The position numbers were made by a program, and so were the translations under genes. A DNA stretch of 53,907 nucleotides from Pedobacter sp. ASV12 (GTDB taxonomy: Bacteria > Bacteroidota > Bacteroidia > Sphingobacteriales > Sphingobacteriaceae), in NCBI RefSeq assembly GCF_016429155.1, contig NZ_JAELUC010000021.1:1-53907 (forward strand), written 5' to 3'. Shown here one piece after another: positions 1 through 15,300 of this stretch (positions are counted from its first letter, which is position 1; the number at the start of each line of letters is the position of its first letter). The notes under the pieces were generated by a model. It worked only from the letters and a program-made list of their open reading frames with translations, was not told the origin of the DNA and did not search any database.

Positions 1-166
<166 letters not shown>

Positions 167-168
167 TT

Positions 169-321
169 TTGAGGTCGAGCTATGTGGAAACATTTTCAAA
201 TATTAACAATGAGTTAAAATAAGGTGCTCCTGTTAGTACCAGGGCTGATTCTTTTGGTACTACTCCTTTCTGCTATAGCCGTTCTGGCCATGGCTGGCAA
301 TATGGCGTTTCTTTTGAATAA
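169..321 (+). pseudogene. Possible 3' remnant of an upstream gene, interrupted by a stop
   Basis: One forward frame reads through this stretch with a single in-frame TAA at 220-222. After that stop it encodes GAPVSTRADSFGTTPFCYSRS followed by GHGWQYGVSFE and a TAA at 319-321. The composition looks protein-like, so this may be the end of a gene truncated by the contig edge, with either a real nonsense mutation or a base error in a low-coverage end. I do not recognise a family, and a competing open frame exists on the other strand. Weak call; the stretch may simply be the leader of the giant gene that follows. Confidence 0.2.
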
Positions 322-357
322 GTGCGTACGAATAACGTGACATTCTCCTACGCCATT

Positions 358-3300
358 ATGATTAGAAATTTACCACTTTCCTTTACAAATCACCTAAAAA
401 GGCAACTTTCTTTAGGCTTTTTGATATTGATGGCAATTATTGCCTTTTGTTTGCTGCTGTCTAATCCTGTTCAGGCACAAACCTACAAAACGCACTACAT
501 TGCGCCTGCTCCATGGCAATATTGGAGCGATGCCAATGAATTGGTGGTTACAACCAACACTGCTGGAACTACGGTTAGCGTAAAGAAAAGCGACGGTACC
601 TCGGTAACGACCTTGAATCCAACCCCTGGTAATCCGGCGGTTTATCGTTTTGTGGGCAGTCCGGTTGGTTTAAACAGGAACGCATTGAACACCGTGCTTA
701 ATGGTGCCGGCCTGATCGTTTCGGCAAACAACGCCATTTCTGTTAACATCAGGAACGTAGCTTCCGATAATTTGAGCGGCGGTTCTGCATCAGATCAATA
801 TATCAAGGGCAATGCTTCGCTGTTCAGTTTTGGCGATCCAGCCATTGGTACTTCGTTTAGGGTAGGTTATTACAGGGATGGCGATTTAAATGGCGTAAGT
901 ACAGCAACATCGACTAAAAGGCCGGTTTATTCGGTCATGGCAATCAATGATGGTACTACAGTTAAATTAAACGGAACGGCAGTGACCACGTTAAATGCCG
1001 GTCAAAGCTATATTCTACAAGCGACTTTGGGTAGTTTGGTAGAAACATCGGGCCCGGCGGTAATGAATACCGGTATCAACGTTGATGCCCCCGCCGGTTG
1101 TGGCGATGGTGCGTTTAACCCGGTACCGCCGATTACTTCATTAGGTAGCGAATACATTGTAGTGCGTGGTGCCGGCAACAATACGGCCGAGCAAACCACC
1201 ATTGTGGCTACCGAAGCCAACACCAGTGTAACGGTTTACGACTTCAGTTCGGCCGGTGTATTGCAATCGGCAAATACCTATAATTTGGTGGCTGCGGGTA
1301 GCTTTGTAACTTTTGCCAACGGTGTTGCAGGTTCGGGCTCGGGTTCGGGGCAAACCGGCGATCAAGGTTCTGGTTCTCGTATCGTGGCTACCAAAAACAT
1401 CGTAGCTTATTCGGGTACGGCCAACAACTGCGAAGTTGATGTGGCTACACTCGCCCCGATTTCTAGTTGCGGAGGCTCATTAAAGGCCGAAACCTATAAG
1501 TTTAGGGATTATACAGGTAGCGATCTTCCTTATTTTGCCTATATCATTACCAAAAGCCCAACTGAGAAAGTTTATTTGACTACCACAGGCGGCTCGCCTT
1601 CGTATACCAATGTTGATATCGAAACCTTATCAGGCGCTCGTCGTCAGTTGGGTAGCTCAGGTGCTTATGTAATTGATTTTACGAACACCAATATCGGATC
1701 GCCAAACTCTTTTACCTTAACCAGTGATTCGAGATTGACGGTAGCGATGGTGCAATCGGGCGGTGGTTTCTCGATGTCGAACTTCTTGTCGCCATTGCCA
1801 GAGCAGGCCTTAAAACCTACTTATACGCAATCTGATTGTGCTTCGGCTACTTTAACCGCCGATCCTTCCAGCTTGCCACCTTACCAATGGTATTTAGATG
1901 GCAATCCGATTAGTGGTGCAACCAGCAATACTTATGTAGCGGCTGTTTCAGGTTCTTATACAGTGACTTCCAAACTAGATTGTGGCTATAGCGCGCAATC
2001 TATTCCTGTTGTATTGGCACTTTGCAACGTTGATTTATACGTTAACAAAACCATCAGCAACCCTACGCCGGCCGTTAATTCGACCGTGGTGTTTACCATC
2101 AAGGCCACCAATTCAAGCACAGCTTCTGGAACGGTAACAGGTACGGGCAACGCTATAGGCGTGTCGGTGAATGATCTTTTGCCTTCGGGCTACACTTATG
2201 TGTCGAGCAATCCAGCGCCGGGCACTTCTTATAATCCAACTACCGGTTTATGGTCTATTGGTGCCATGAATCCTGGACAGCAGTTGACATTAACTATCTC
2301 GGCAATTGTTAAGAGCACCGGAAACTATACCAATACGGCTACCATTTCTGGCCCGCAGGCTGATCCAGTTCTTTCAAACAATACTTCATCGGTTACGCCT
2401 ACACCGGTTTCCATTACACTAACCAGTGCCAATGGTACCGACGCGCAATCTATTTGTAAAGGCGGTGCCATTACCAATATTACCTATAGCTTAAGTGGAA
2501 GCACCAATGGAACGGTATCGGGTTTGCCGGCAGGTGTAAATGGCGTCTATGATTCAAGTACAAAAACCTTTACCATTAGCGGTACGCCAACAGAGCCAGC
2601 AAGCGGTACACAAACTTTTACCTATACCGTAAATTCTATCAGTGGTTCTACCACGGTTTCTACTACAGGTACCATTACGGTAAACGGAGATGTGGGTACG
2701 CCTGTATTTGCATTGGGTTCAACTTCTACACGTTGTCAGGCGCCGGGTACTACAAGTTACACGGCTACGGCTGCCAATAGTTCGAGTATGAGCTATGCCA
2801 TTAGTCCTTCCAGTGCAGGCGTAATCAATTCTTCTACCGGTGTGGTTACCTGGTCGTCTACTTTTAACGGTACGGCTACCATTACGGCAACGGCCACCGG
2901 AGTTTGTGGCACTAAATCGGCTACTCATACCGTAACGGTAACAGCTACGGGTGTTATTACAGGCTCATCGCCGGTTTGTTCGGGTACTACAGGTACACTT
3001 ACTTTGGGTAGCACTACAGCTAGTGTGGTACGTTGGGAAGCTTCAACAGACAACGGCAACACTTGGTCTAACATTGCCAATACCACCAATACTTATACGT
3101 ATACCAATATTCAGGCTACTACTATTTTTAGGGCGGTAGTGAGCGGTAATGGCTGTACCAATGCCTATTCAACAACTGCAACCATTACGGTAACTCCAAA
3201 ACCAGCGGTTAATAACCAAACTTATACCTTATGCCAAACCGGTAATTTTAATTTTGCCCCGATTGACGTACCAACCGGTACTACTTATACTTGGTCGGCA

Positions 3301-6300
3301 CCAACGGTCACTGGAGGTACGGTAAGTGGAACTACAGCAGGAACAAACCAGGGTTCGGTTAACCAAACCTTAACCAATACAGGTACAACGGTAGCTACGG
3401 TAACTTATACGGTTACGCCTACTTATTCGTCGTGTTCGGGCAGTTCTTTTACCATTACGGTTACGGTTGTGCCTACCTTAACGGCAAGTGCAACTAATCC
3501 GGCGGCCATTTGTACAGGTTCTTCATTCAGTGTCAATCCTACCAGCAACGTATCAGGTACCACTTATACTTGGACAGCAGCTTTGCAAAGTGGTACGGCA
3601 AGCGGATTTAGTAACCAATCAACACCGGTAAGTTCGCCAATTAGTCAAACCCTAACCAATACCACGGCCGCAAATGCTGTGGTAAGATATACCGTAACAC
3701 CAATTTATAATGGTTGCAGCGGCAATACCTTTACTTTTGATGTAACTGTTAATGCAGTAATCGGCAACAATACCATTTCGGGTACACAAACCATTTGTGC
3801 CGGAAGTACAGCAAGTTTAACCGGCGCGGCACCAACTGGAGGCAATGGTACTTACACCTATTTGTGGCAGCAAAGTACCGATGGCGGGAACAACTGGGCA
3901 GCTGCCAGTGGCACAAATAACGGCCAGCATTATACCACTGCTACTTTAAGTCAAACGACGCAATACCGCAGGATTGTGACTTCAGGGCCATGTGCCTCGA
4001 ACACCAGTACGGCGGTTACAGTAACGGTTAATCCGGTAGCCACTTTGGTATTGACCAGCGGAACGGCAGATCAAACCATTTGTGCCGGAAGCAGCATGAG
4101 CGATATTGTATATACTTATGGCGGATCGGCAACAGGGGCAACAGTAACTGGTGTGCCGGCGGCAAATTATACCATTAATACCGCCAATAAAACAGTAACC
4201 ATTAAAGGTGCGGTAGCGGCTACTTCAACCTATGTAATTAATACTACCGGTCAGGCAGCGCCATGTAACCCGGTTAGCTTGAGCGGTATCATTACCGTAA
4301 GCCAAGCGGCTACTTTAGTGTTGACCAGTGGATCGGCCAGTCAGGCGATTTGTGCCGGAGCTAGTGTTTCTCCGGTTGTTTATACTTATGGTGGATCGGC
4401 AACAAATGTAACGGTTACTGGTTTGCCCGCAACAAACTATACGATTAACACCACTAACCAAACCGTAACCATAAGCGGTGCAGTAGCCTCGACTTCAAAT
4501 TATACTATTTCAACTACCGGACAAACTGCGCCATGTGCTGCGGTTTCATTGAGCGGTACCATTACAATAAATCCGTTGCCCACAGCAACCATAGGCGGAA
4601 CCACAGTGGTTTGTCAAAATGCAGCAACTCCGAATGTAACCTTTACGGGCGCCAATGGAACCGCTCCTTATACTTTTACCTACAAAATTAATGGCGGTGC
4701 CGATTTGACCGCAACCACCACCAGTGGCAATAGTGTAACTGTAGCGCAACCAACTGGAACTGCCGGAACTTTTGCCTACACTTTGGTTAGCGTAAAAGAT
4801 GCCAGTTCAACAACTTGTACGAACGCACAAAGCGGAACCGCAACCATTACGGTTAATCCATTGCCAACGGCAAGTATTGCTGGTACAACAACTGTTTGTC
4901 AGAATGCGGGAACACCAAACGTAACCTTTACCGGTGCCAATGGAACCGCACCGTATACCTTTACCTATAAAATTAACAATGGCAGCGACCTTACCGTTAC
5001 CACTACCAGTGGCAATAGCGTAACCGTAGCACAGCCAACAGGAACCGCCGGAACATTTACCTATACTTTGGTCAGTGTAAAAGATGCCAGTTCAACAACT
5101 TGTACGAACGCACAAAGCGGAACAGCAACCATTACGGTTAATCCATTGCCAACGGCAACCATCGGCGGAACCGCAACAGTGTGTCAGAATGCCACGGCGC
5201 CAAACGTAACTTTTACTGGGGCCAACGGAACGGCTCCATATACCTTCACTTATAAAATTAATGGCGGTGCCGATTTGACCGTGACCACCACCAGTGGCAA
5301 TAGTGTAACCGTGGCACAGCCAACAGGAACCACCGGAACTTTTGCCTACACTTTGGTGAGTGTAAAAGATGCCAGTGCTACCACTTGTATCAATGCGCAA
5401 AGTGGTACGGCTACGATTACCGTAAATTCAACACCTAAGGGATTTAACGATGCCGTTACGTTAAATTGCACCGGCGTATTGGCTTATAATTTACAGGCCA
5501 ACGTAAACAATACGGCCAATGGAGGTAACGCTGTAGCATCTTCGTTTGCTTGGACAGTAAGTTCTAACCCCAATGTAATTGGCGAGACGGCCGGTTCTGG
5601 AAATTCGATAAACCAAACTTTATATAATACCAGTACAACGGTTCAAACCGTAACGTATACGGTTACGCCAACTGCATCGGGTGCGGGTACTTGTGCAGGC
5701 AGCACCTTTACGGTTACAGTAACAGTGCCAGTTTGTTCTTCGATCTCGATTACTAAAACTGCAAATACCAGTTCAGTAACTGTTGCTGGTACCGTGATCA
5801 ATTATACCATCACGGTAGTGAACACAGGCAATGCCAATCAGAATAACGTGGTTGTCAGCGATCCGTTGCTGGGTGGAGCCTTGACTTCGCCTGTTAAAAC
5901 GGGTGGCAACCAAGATGCTATTTTGGAAAAGGGCGAAACCTGGACTTATGCCGGTAGCTATACCGTAACCCAAAGCGATTTGAATAACAACGGTAATCCA
6001 ACTGCAAACGGCAAGATTACCAATACTGCTACGGTTAAAACAACCGAAATTCCTGCTGGCCAAAGTGCAACCGCCGAGGCGACCTTAAACCTGAATGCTG
6101 CCGTTAGCCTGGTTAAAACCGGTTCACTTAACCTTTCAGGCAACACCATTACCTACAATTTTACGGTTAAAAACGAAGGTAACGTGACGCTAAATAACTT
6201 AAGTATTGTTGATAGCAAGGTTACCGGTCCGATTACGGTTACGCCATCAACCTTGGCACCAGGCGCCACTGCCACCGCTACCGCAACTTATAGCATTTCG

Positions 6301-9300
6301 AATACAGAAAAGGTAGGGGGTAGCGTAAGCAATAGTGCAACAGTTACAGGTAAAGATCCTCAGAACAACAATGTAACCGATATTTCGGGTACGGCCACAA
6401 ATAACAACACGCCAACCGTTACGCCAACTGGTGTTTATGCAGCAGATGATTCAGGCTCGGCAAATGCGGTAGCTGGCGGTACAGCAGTAAATAATGTGTT
6501 GGCCAATGATAAACTCAATGGCAATCCTGCTACTTTAAGCAACGTAACCTTGACTTTGGTTTCGACCAGCAGTCCTAAGGTAATGTTGGATGAAGCTACG
6601 GGAAAAGTGATAGTAGCTCCAAATACGCCAGTAGGTACTTATACCTTGGTTTACCAGATTGAAGATATCGCAAATCCGGGAAATGTAAAGACCGCTACTG
6701 TTACGGTAAACGTAGTAAACGGCGATTTGATTGCCACCAACGATAGTGGCACTGCCAATGCGGTTGCCGGTGGTACTGCGATTTCGAATATCCTGGCAAA
6801 CGATCTTTATAATACTTCTTTACCAGCTACAACTTCAAATGTAACCATTGCCGAGGTGCCTGGTAGCAATACCAGTGCAGGCAAAGTAACTCTCAATACA
6901 GCAACAGGCGAAGTAAAGGTTGCGCCAAATACCCCGGCGGGTACTTATTACATCGATTATACCATTACCGACAAACTTGACAACAGCAAGACCTCTACTG
7001 CACGTATAGAAGTAGTGGTAAGTACCGGTGCATTGTTGGCAACCGACGATTCTGGAAGCGTAAATTCGGTAGCCGGTGGTACAGCAGTTAGCAATGTTTT
7101 AACCAACGATACCTACAACGGTGGCAGTGCGGCAAATTTTGGCAATGTTACCTTGGCCGAAGTGTCGGGTAGCAATACCAGTGGCGGCAAAGTAACCCTG
7201 AATACCGCTACAGGCGAAGTGAAGGTAGCGCCAAATACTCCTGCTGGCGTATATAAAATTGATTATACCATTACAGATAAGCTCGATAACAGCAAAGTTT
7301 CTACGGCTACCATTACCGTAACTGTGGCATCGGGTGCCATAGCAGCAACCAACGACTCAGGTACTGCAAATACCGTAACCGGAGGTGTTGCTATTGCCAA
7401 CATATTAAGCAATGATACCTACAATGGCGGCAGTGCGGCAAGCTTGAGCAATGTAACCCTAACCGAAGTATTGGGTAGCAATAATAGTGGAGGGAAGGTA
7501 ACCTTAAATGTAGCCGATGGATCGGTAAACGTAGCGCCAAATACTCCGGCTGGGGTTTATACCATCGATTATAAGATTACTGATAAACTCGACAACAGCA
7601 AAACTTCTACAGCAACCATTACGGTAACCGTAGGCGCTGGCACATTAACCGCTACCAACGATTCGGGAACTTCGAATACGGTAACTGGCGGTGTTGCCAT
7701 TGCAAATATTTTAGCGAACGATAAATATAACGGTACTGCTACTGCCCCAGGTTTGGCCAATGTAACCATTACTGAGGTAGCCGGCAGCAACACCAGTGCA
7801 GGCAAGGTAACCCTTAATGCAGCTGATGGCTCGGTAAACGTAGCTCCGAATACTCCGGCTGGGGTTTATACCATCGATTATAAGATCACCGATAAGCTCG
7901 ACAACAGCAAAACCTCAACCGCCACCATTACCGTAACTGTAGCAGCTGGCGCCCTGGTGGCCACCAACGATAACGGTACTGCGAATACGGTTACAGGCGG
8001 TACGGCAGTCGGCAATGTGTTGGCAAACGATAAGTACAATGGCACTTCAAATGCGCCATCTTTAACCAATGTAACCATTACTGAAGTACCAGGTAGCAAC
8101 ACCAGCGCAGGCAAAGTAAGCCTGAATACTGCCGACGGCTCAGTAAAAGTAGCTGCAAACACTCCGGCAGGTACTTATACCTTAAATTATACGATTACCG
8201 ATAAACTTGATAACAGCAAAACCTCAACCGCAACTGTAACCGTAGTGGTTGGAGCTGGTGCAATTGTAGCAACTGGTGATTCGGGAACCTCCAATACCGT
8301 AACCGGTGGCACTGCTATTGCCAATGTATTGGCTAATGATACTTATAACGGTGGCACTTCGGCAAGCTTAACCAACGTAACCTTGATCGAAGTGGCAGGC
8401 AGCAATACCAGCGCAGGCAAAGTAACCCTCAATGTTGCCGATGGTTCGGTAAATGTAGCACCAAACACGCCAGCGGGTGTTTATACATTCGATTATAAGA
8501 TTACAGATAAACTCGACAACAGCAAAACCTCAACGGCTACCGTTACAGTAACCGTAGGTGCGGGCACACTAACTGCAAACAATGATGCCGGTACGGCTAA
8601 TACCGTTACAGGTGGAGTGGCAGTGGCCAATGTATTGGCCAACGATAAGTACAATGGAACTGCATTGGCACCAACTTTAACCAATGTAATGCTAGCCGAA
8701 GTGGCAGGTAGCAATACCAGCGCCGGCAAAATAACCCTGAATACTGCCGATGGTTCGGTAAACGTAGCGGCAAACACGCCGGCTGGTGTTTATACACTAG
8801 ATTACAAAATCACCGACAAGCTCGACAATAGCAAAACTTCGACCGCTACCGTTACCATCACCGTAGCTTCGGGTGCCTTGGTGGCGACTAACGATAATGG
8901 AAGCGCCAATAGCGTAACCGGCGGTACGCCAATTGCCAATGTATTAACCAACGATAAATACAACGGCACTTCATCAGCTCCAAATTTAACCGATGTAACC
9001 TTAGCCGAAGTGGCCGGTAGCAATACCAGCGCCGGCAAGATAACTTTGAATACTGTCAATGGCTCTGTAAATGTAGCCGCCAATACTCCGGCGGGTGTAT
9101 ATACTTTCGACTACAAAATCACCGACAAGCTCGACAACAGCAAAACCTCAACCGCTACTGTTACCATTACCGTAGCTTCGGGTACTTTGGTGGCCACTAA
9201 TGATAATGGCACAGCCAATAGCGTAACCGGCGGTACTGCAGTTGGCAATGTGCTTAGCAACGACAAATACAATGGTACTGCTACGGCACCAAGTTTGGTT

Positions 9301-12300
9301 AATGTAGCTTTAGCCGAAGTAGCTGGTAGCAATACGAGTGCAGGCAAAGTAACCTTGAATACAGCCGATGGTTCGGTAAGGGTAGCCGCAAATACACCAG
9401 CTGGTACCTATACTTTAGATTATACCATTACCGATAAGCTGGATAACAGCAAAACTTCTACCGCTACAGTTACTGTGATTGTTTCTTCCGGAGCGCTACT
9501 GGCCTCGAACGATTCGGGCAGTGCCAATACGCTGAATGGCGGTACTGCAGTTGGCAATGTGCTAGCCAACGATAAATACAACGGTACATCTTCGGCACCA
9601 ACTTTAACCAATGTAACTTTGGCCGAAGTGGCCGGTAGTAATACCAGCGGGGGCAAAGTAACCCTGAATACGGCCGATGGTTCGGTAAAAGTAGCGCCAA
9701 ATACGCCAGCGGGTGTTTATACCCTTGATTATATCATTACCGATAAACTCGATAACAGCAAAACCTCAACCGCTACTGTTACGGTAACAGTGTCATCAGG
9801 CGCTATTCTAGCTTCGAATGATTCGGGTACCTCAAACTCGGTAAATGGCGGTACGGCAATTGCTAATATCCTAACCAACGACACCTACAACGGAGGCGTG
9901 GTGGCAGGCATAAGCAATGTAACCATTGCCGAGGTTCCGGCCAGCAACACCAGCGGAGGCAAAGTAACCCTGAATACGGCCGATGGTTCGGTAAAAGTAG
10001 CACCAAATACACCTGCAGGAGTATACACTCTCGATTATACCATCACCGATAAGTTGGATAACAGCAAAAGCTCAACAGCCCGTATTACCGTAACTGTTGC
10101 CTCGGGTGCAGTTTTTGCAGCCAACGATGCCGGTACAGCCAATACGGTTAATGGCGGCGTGGCTATTGCCGATATCCTAACCAACGATACCTATAACGGC
10201 GGTGCAAGTGCTAGCTTGAGCAATGTAACCATTGCAGAAGTTCCGGCCAGCAATACCAGCGGTGGCAAGGTAACCTTAAATACAGCAACAGGCGAGGTAA
10301 CGGTTGCGCCAAATACACCAGCCGGAACCTATCTTATCGATTATACCATTACCGACAAGTTGGATAACAGCAAAACCTCAACAGCCCGCATTTCCGTAAT
10401 CGTGGCTTCGGCAAGCATTGCGGCAACCAACGATGCCGGTAGCATTAATGGTCTGAATGGCGGTACGGTAGTTAACAATGTATTGGCCAACGATACCTAC
10501 AATGGCGGTGCGCAAGCCACTTTGGCTAATGTTAACCTTTCGCAGGTTTCGACCACCAACAGCAATGTAACGCTTGATGCAACTACTGGTCAGGTAAAGG
10601 TAGCTCCTGGAACTACAGCTGGTACTTATATGCTTGTTTACCAAATCGTAGACAAGTTAGATCCGACGCAGGTAAAACAGGCTACAGTAACCGTTACCGT
10701 AACGGCACCAGTAATGGTAGCCCTAAACGATGCAGGTGCAATTAATGGAGTTACCGGCGGAACGGCTGTTGCAGATGTATTGATTAACGACAAATACGAT
10801 GGCAACCCAGCGACGTTGGCCAATGTAACCCTGTCGCAAATTTCTTCAACCAGTGCTAACGTAACCTTAGATCCTGCAACTGGTCAGGTCAATGTAGCTC
10901 CAGGAACTCCAGAGGCCATTTATACCTTGGTTTATCAAATTACCGATAAATTAAATCCAACTTTGACCAAACAGGCTACCGTAACAATCAACGTAAGTGC
11001 GGCGCCAATGATTGCCTCGGATGATTCTGGATCGATCAATGGTTTAGTAGGAGGTACGCCGGTTAACAATGTATTGGCCAACGACAACTATAATGGCCAT
11101 ACGCCTACCTTGGCGGATGTGAACCTTACACAGGTGTCAAGCACTAGTCCTAATGTAACTTTGGATGTAGCGACAGGCAAAGTAAACGTAGCGCCAAATA
11201 CACCGGCAGGTACTTATATCTTGGTTTACCAAATTGAAGACAAATTAAATCCTGGTCAAACCAAACAGGCTACGGTAACCATTACTGTCGATCCTCCGGC
11301 ATTGGCCGCTTCTAACGATAGCGGTTCAGTAAATGGCTTGCCAGGTGGCGTTGCAGTAGCCAATGTATTATTGAACGATACTTACAACGGTGCAACGGCA
11401 ACAGTTGGTCATGTAACCATCAGCCAGGTTTCTACCACCAGCCCTAAAGTAACTATCGATCCAGCTAATGGCTCTGTTAATGTAGCTGCAAATACGCCGG
11501 CAGGTGTTTATACCTTGGTTTACCAAATAGAAGATAAATTAAATCCAGGTTTGACCAAACAGGCCACGGTAAGCGTTACGGTTACCGCCCCGGCATTGAA
11601 TGCGTTAAACAACAGTGGTTCGGTAAATGGATTGACTGGCGGAACAGCCGTAAACAATGTATTGAACAACGATTCTTACAATGGGGGTCCGGCCACTTTG
11701 GCTAATGTAAACCTTACCCAGGTTTCAACCAATAATCCAAACGTAACCTTGGATGTAACTTCTGGCAAAGTAAATGTAGCAGCAAACACGCCAGCAGGAA
11801 ATTATGTGTTGGTTTATCAGATCGAAGACAAGCTAAATCCAGGGCAGACCAAGCAAGCTCAGGTTATGGTTACGGTTACCGCTCCGCCTATGGTTGCTTT
11901 AGACAATAGCGGTTCTGTAAACGGTTTAACTGGCGGTACCGCTATACCAGATGTGCTGAACAACGATACCTATAATGGTGTCACAGCCACTTTAGCCATG
12001 GTCAACCTCAGTCAGATTTCGACCACAAACTCTAATGTTACGCTTGATCCGGCTACAGGCAAGATAAACGTAGCACCAAATACAGCTGCCGGAACCTATA
12101 CTGTAGTTTACCAAATCGAAGATAAATTAAACCCAGGCTTAACCAAGCAGGCCTCGGCTATTGTCACTGTAACGGCGCCGTCGTTGTTGGCTACTAATGA
12201 CAGCGGTTCTGTAAATGGCTTAACTGGCGGTACGGCAATTAACACCGTGCTTTGGAACGATGCCTACAACGGTAATCCAGCTACGCCATCCGACGTAACC

Positions 12301-15300
12301 ATTACCCAAATTTCGACCAGCAATCCTAACGTAAGCTTAGATGTAGCCACTGGCGAAGTAAATGTAGCAGCAAACACGCCAGCCGGAACCTATACCTTGG
12401 TTTACCAGATCGAAGACAAATTGAACCCCGGCCAAACCAAACAAGCAACGGCAACCATATCGGTTACTGCACCAATGATGGTAGCCACTGGTGATAGTGG
12501 TTCTGTAAATGGCCTGACTGGCGGTACTGCCGTAAACAATGTATTGTGGAATGATACCTACAACGGCGACCCAGCCACTTTGGCTAATGTAAACCTTACC
12601 CAGGTATCGACCAGCAACCCGAATGTAACTTTAGATCCGACTACTGGCAAAGTAAACGTAGCGCCAAATACGCCTGCAGGTACTTATACTTTGGTTTACC
12701 AGATCGAGGATAAATTAAATCCAGGCCAAACCAAACAGGCTACAGTAACCATTACGGTAAATGCGCCGGCCATGGTGGCTAACAACGATGGCGGTACAAT
12801 AAACGGCCTTACAGGTGGCACCGTGGTAAACAATGTATTAACCAACGATACCTACAATGGCAATCCGGCTACTTTGGCTGACGTAACCCTTACCCAGGTA
12901 TCGACCAGCAACCCGAATGTAACTTTAGATCCGGCTACCGGCAAAGTAAACGTAGCGCCAAATACGCCGGCCGGAAGCTATACCGTGGTTTACCAGATCG
13001 AAGATAAATTGAACCCAGGCCAAACCAAACAGGCAACCATCACCGTAGTGGTAGATGCGCCTGTAATGATGGCCAACGACGACAATGGCAGCATCAACGG
13101 ACTTAGTGGAGGCACGGCTATCAACAATGTATTGGTGAACGATACCTATAATGGCAATCCGGCAACTTTAGCTAGCGTAACCCTTACCCAGGTATCAACC
13201 AGCAACCCTAATGTAACCTTAGATGTAGCCACAGGCAAAGTAAACGTAGCACCAAATACACCTGCTGGAACTTATACCGTGGTTTACCAGATCGAGGATA
13301 AATTAAATCCCGGCCAAACCAAACAGGCTACTGCAACCATTACTGTAAACGCACCAGCTATGGTAGCCAGCAATGACAACGGTACTGCCAACGGCTTAAC
13401 CGGTGGCACTGCAGTAACCAACGTATTGGCTAACGATACCTACAACGGCAATCCGGCCACTTTGGCTGATGTAACCCTTACGCAGGTATCAACCAGCAAT
13501 CCTAATGTAACCTTAGATCCAACAACAGGAGCGGTAAATGTGGCGCCAAACACGCCGGTAGGTACTTACACCATCGTTTATCAGATAGAAGATAAATTGA
13601 ATCCTGGCCAGACCAAACAGGCTACGGTAACCATTACGGTAACTACCGGTGCTATTGCGGCTTTGCCAGATCAAGGTACCGCCAACGGATTTACCGGAGG
13701 AGTTGCCGTAACCAATATCCTGACTAACGATACCTATAATGGCGGTACAAAAGCTACTGCAGGAACAGTTAATATTGTACAGCTTTCAACCAGTAATCCG
13801 AAAGTAAACATTGATCCGGCCACAGGCATGGTTAACGTGGCTGCAGGTACATTGCCTGGAAGCTATACCTTGCACTACGAAATTACCGATAAGCTGGATG
13901 CCAGCAAAAAAGACAATACTACCGTAACCGTAGAGGTGCCAAATTGGATAACAGACCTGTCGATTACCAAAATAGCGAACAAAGCAGGGGTAGAACCTAA
14001 CGAAAGCATCAGCTATTTGCTAACCATTAAAAACATGGGTCCGGCAACGTTGTTGGCTGGCAAGGTAATCGGACTGACCGAAAACCTGCCTGCAGGTTTA
14101 GAAAATATAACCTATAGCGCAACAGGTGGTTCTTACGATGCGGCCGGTCATACCTTTACCATTGGTACCGATTTATTGGCCAATCAAACAGTAACGGTAA
14201 CCGTAACCGGTACCATTGCACCAAACTTTGCCCAGGCTAACATTTTGAACTCGGCAAGCGTTGATGTGGCATCGGGTACCACAGACCCTGATCCGAGCAA
14301 TAATACCGCTACCACTACGACTACCGTGCTCAAGGGTGGGGTAAGTCTGATTAAAACGGCTGCAATCAGTGCCGATAAAAACCAGATTACCTATACTTTC
14401 ACTATTACCAATACGGGTAGCGTGCCATTGAGCGATATATTGTTGAACGACACGAAATTAGGCCTCAACAAAATCATTCCTGGTATTTTGGCAGTAGGCG
14501 CAAGTATAGTGCAAACCGAAGTTTATACTTTAACGCAGGCTGATAAAGATTTGGGTGCGGTAACCAATACCGCCACGGTAACTACCAAATCGCCGGCAGG
14601 CAATACCATTACCGATATTTCTGGAACCGATGGTACCAACAATACCCCAACGGTAACCACAATTGATGGTACGGCGGCCATGACCTTCACCAAGGTGGCC
14701 AACAACGCCGTGAGCAAGGCAGGCGATGTGATCAACTATACCTTGGTGGTTAAAAATACAGGTAACGTTACCATAAGCAATATAACAGTTGCTGATGCCG
14801 GAGCCGATGCCGGAAGTATTATACCAGCTACTATTGCCTCGATTTTGCCAGGCCAAACAGCTACGGTAACAGCCAAGCATACTGTAACGCAGGCCGAAGT
14901 AAATGCAGGAAGCTTTAGCAACCAGGCGAATGCAACAGCCAAAGATCCGAAAGGCAATAACGTCAATAAGGTGTCCGACGATCCGAATACGCCGGCGGCC
15001 AACGATCCAACAGTTGTAAAAATTGGTGCAACACCATCAATGACCTTAACCAAGGTAGCTAACAACTCGGGCATCAAGGCAGGCGATGTAATCAACTATA
15101 CCTTGGTGGTAAAAAATACAGGAAACGTAACGCTGACCAATGTTGTCGTAGCCGATGCCGGTGCCGATGCCGGCAGCATTTTGCCAGCAAGCATCGCTTC
15201 GATATTGCCTGGTGCTTCGGTTACCGTGACTGCTAAACACACCTTGACACAGGCGGAGATTAATGTGGGTACTTTCAGCAACCAGGCTAGCGTTACCGGA

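Noticed and set aside
322..357. GTG start giving 12 extra residues on the adhesin
   Set aside because: ATG 358 gives a normal signal peptide; the extra residues add nothing recognisable and GTG directly follows another frame's stop.
7569..9656. Series of antisense open frames of 76-94 codons inside the adhesin repeats
   Set aside because: They recur with the repeat period and mirror the codon bias of the sense gene. They are shadows of the repeat sequence.
6437..13943. Regular direct repeats as a possible CRISPR-like array
   Set aside because: Units are about 300 bp, lie in one continuous reading frame and encode protein modules; there are no short repeats with unique spacers.
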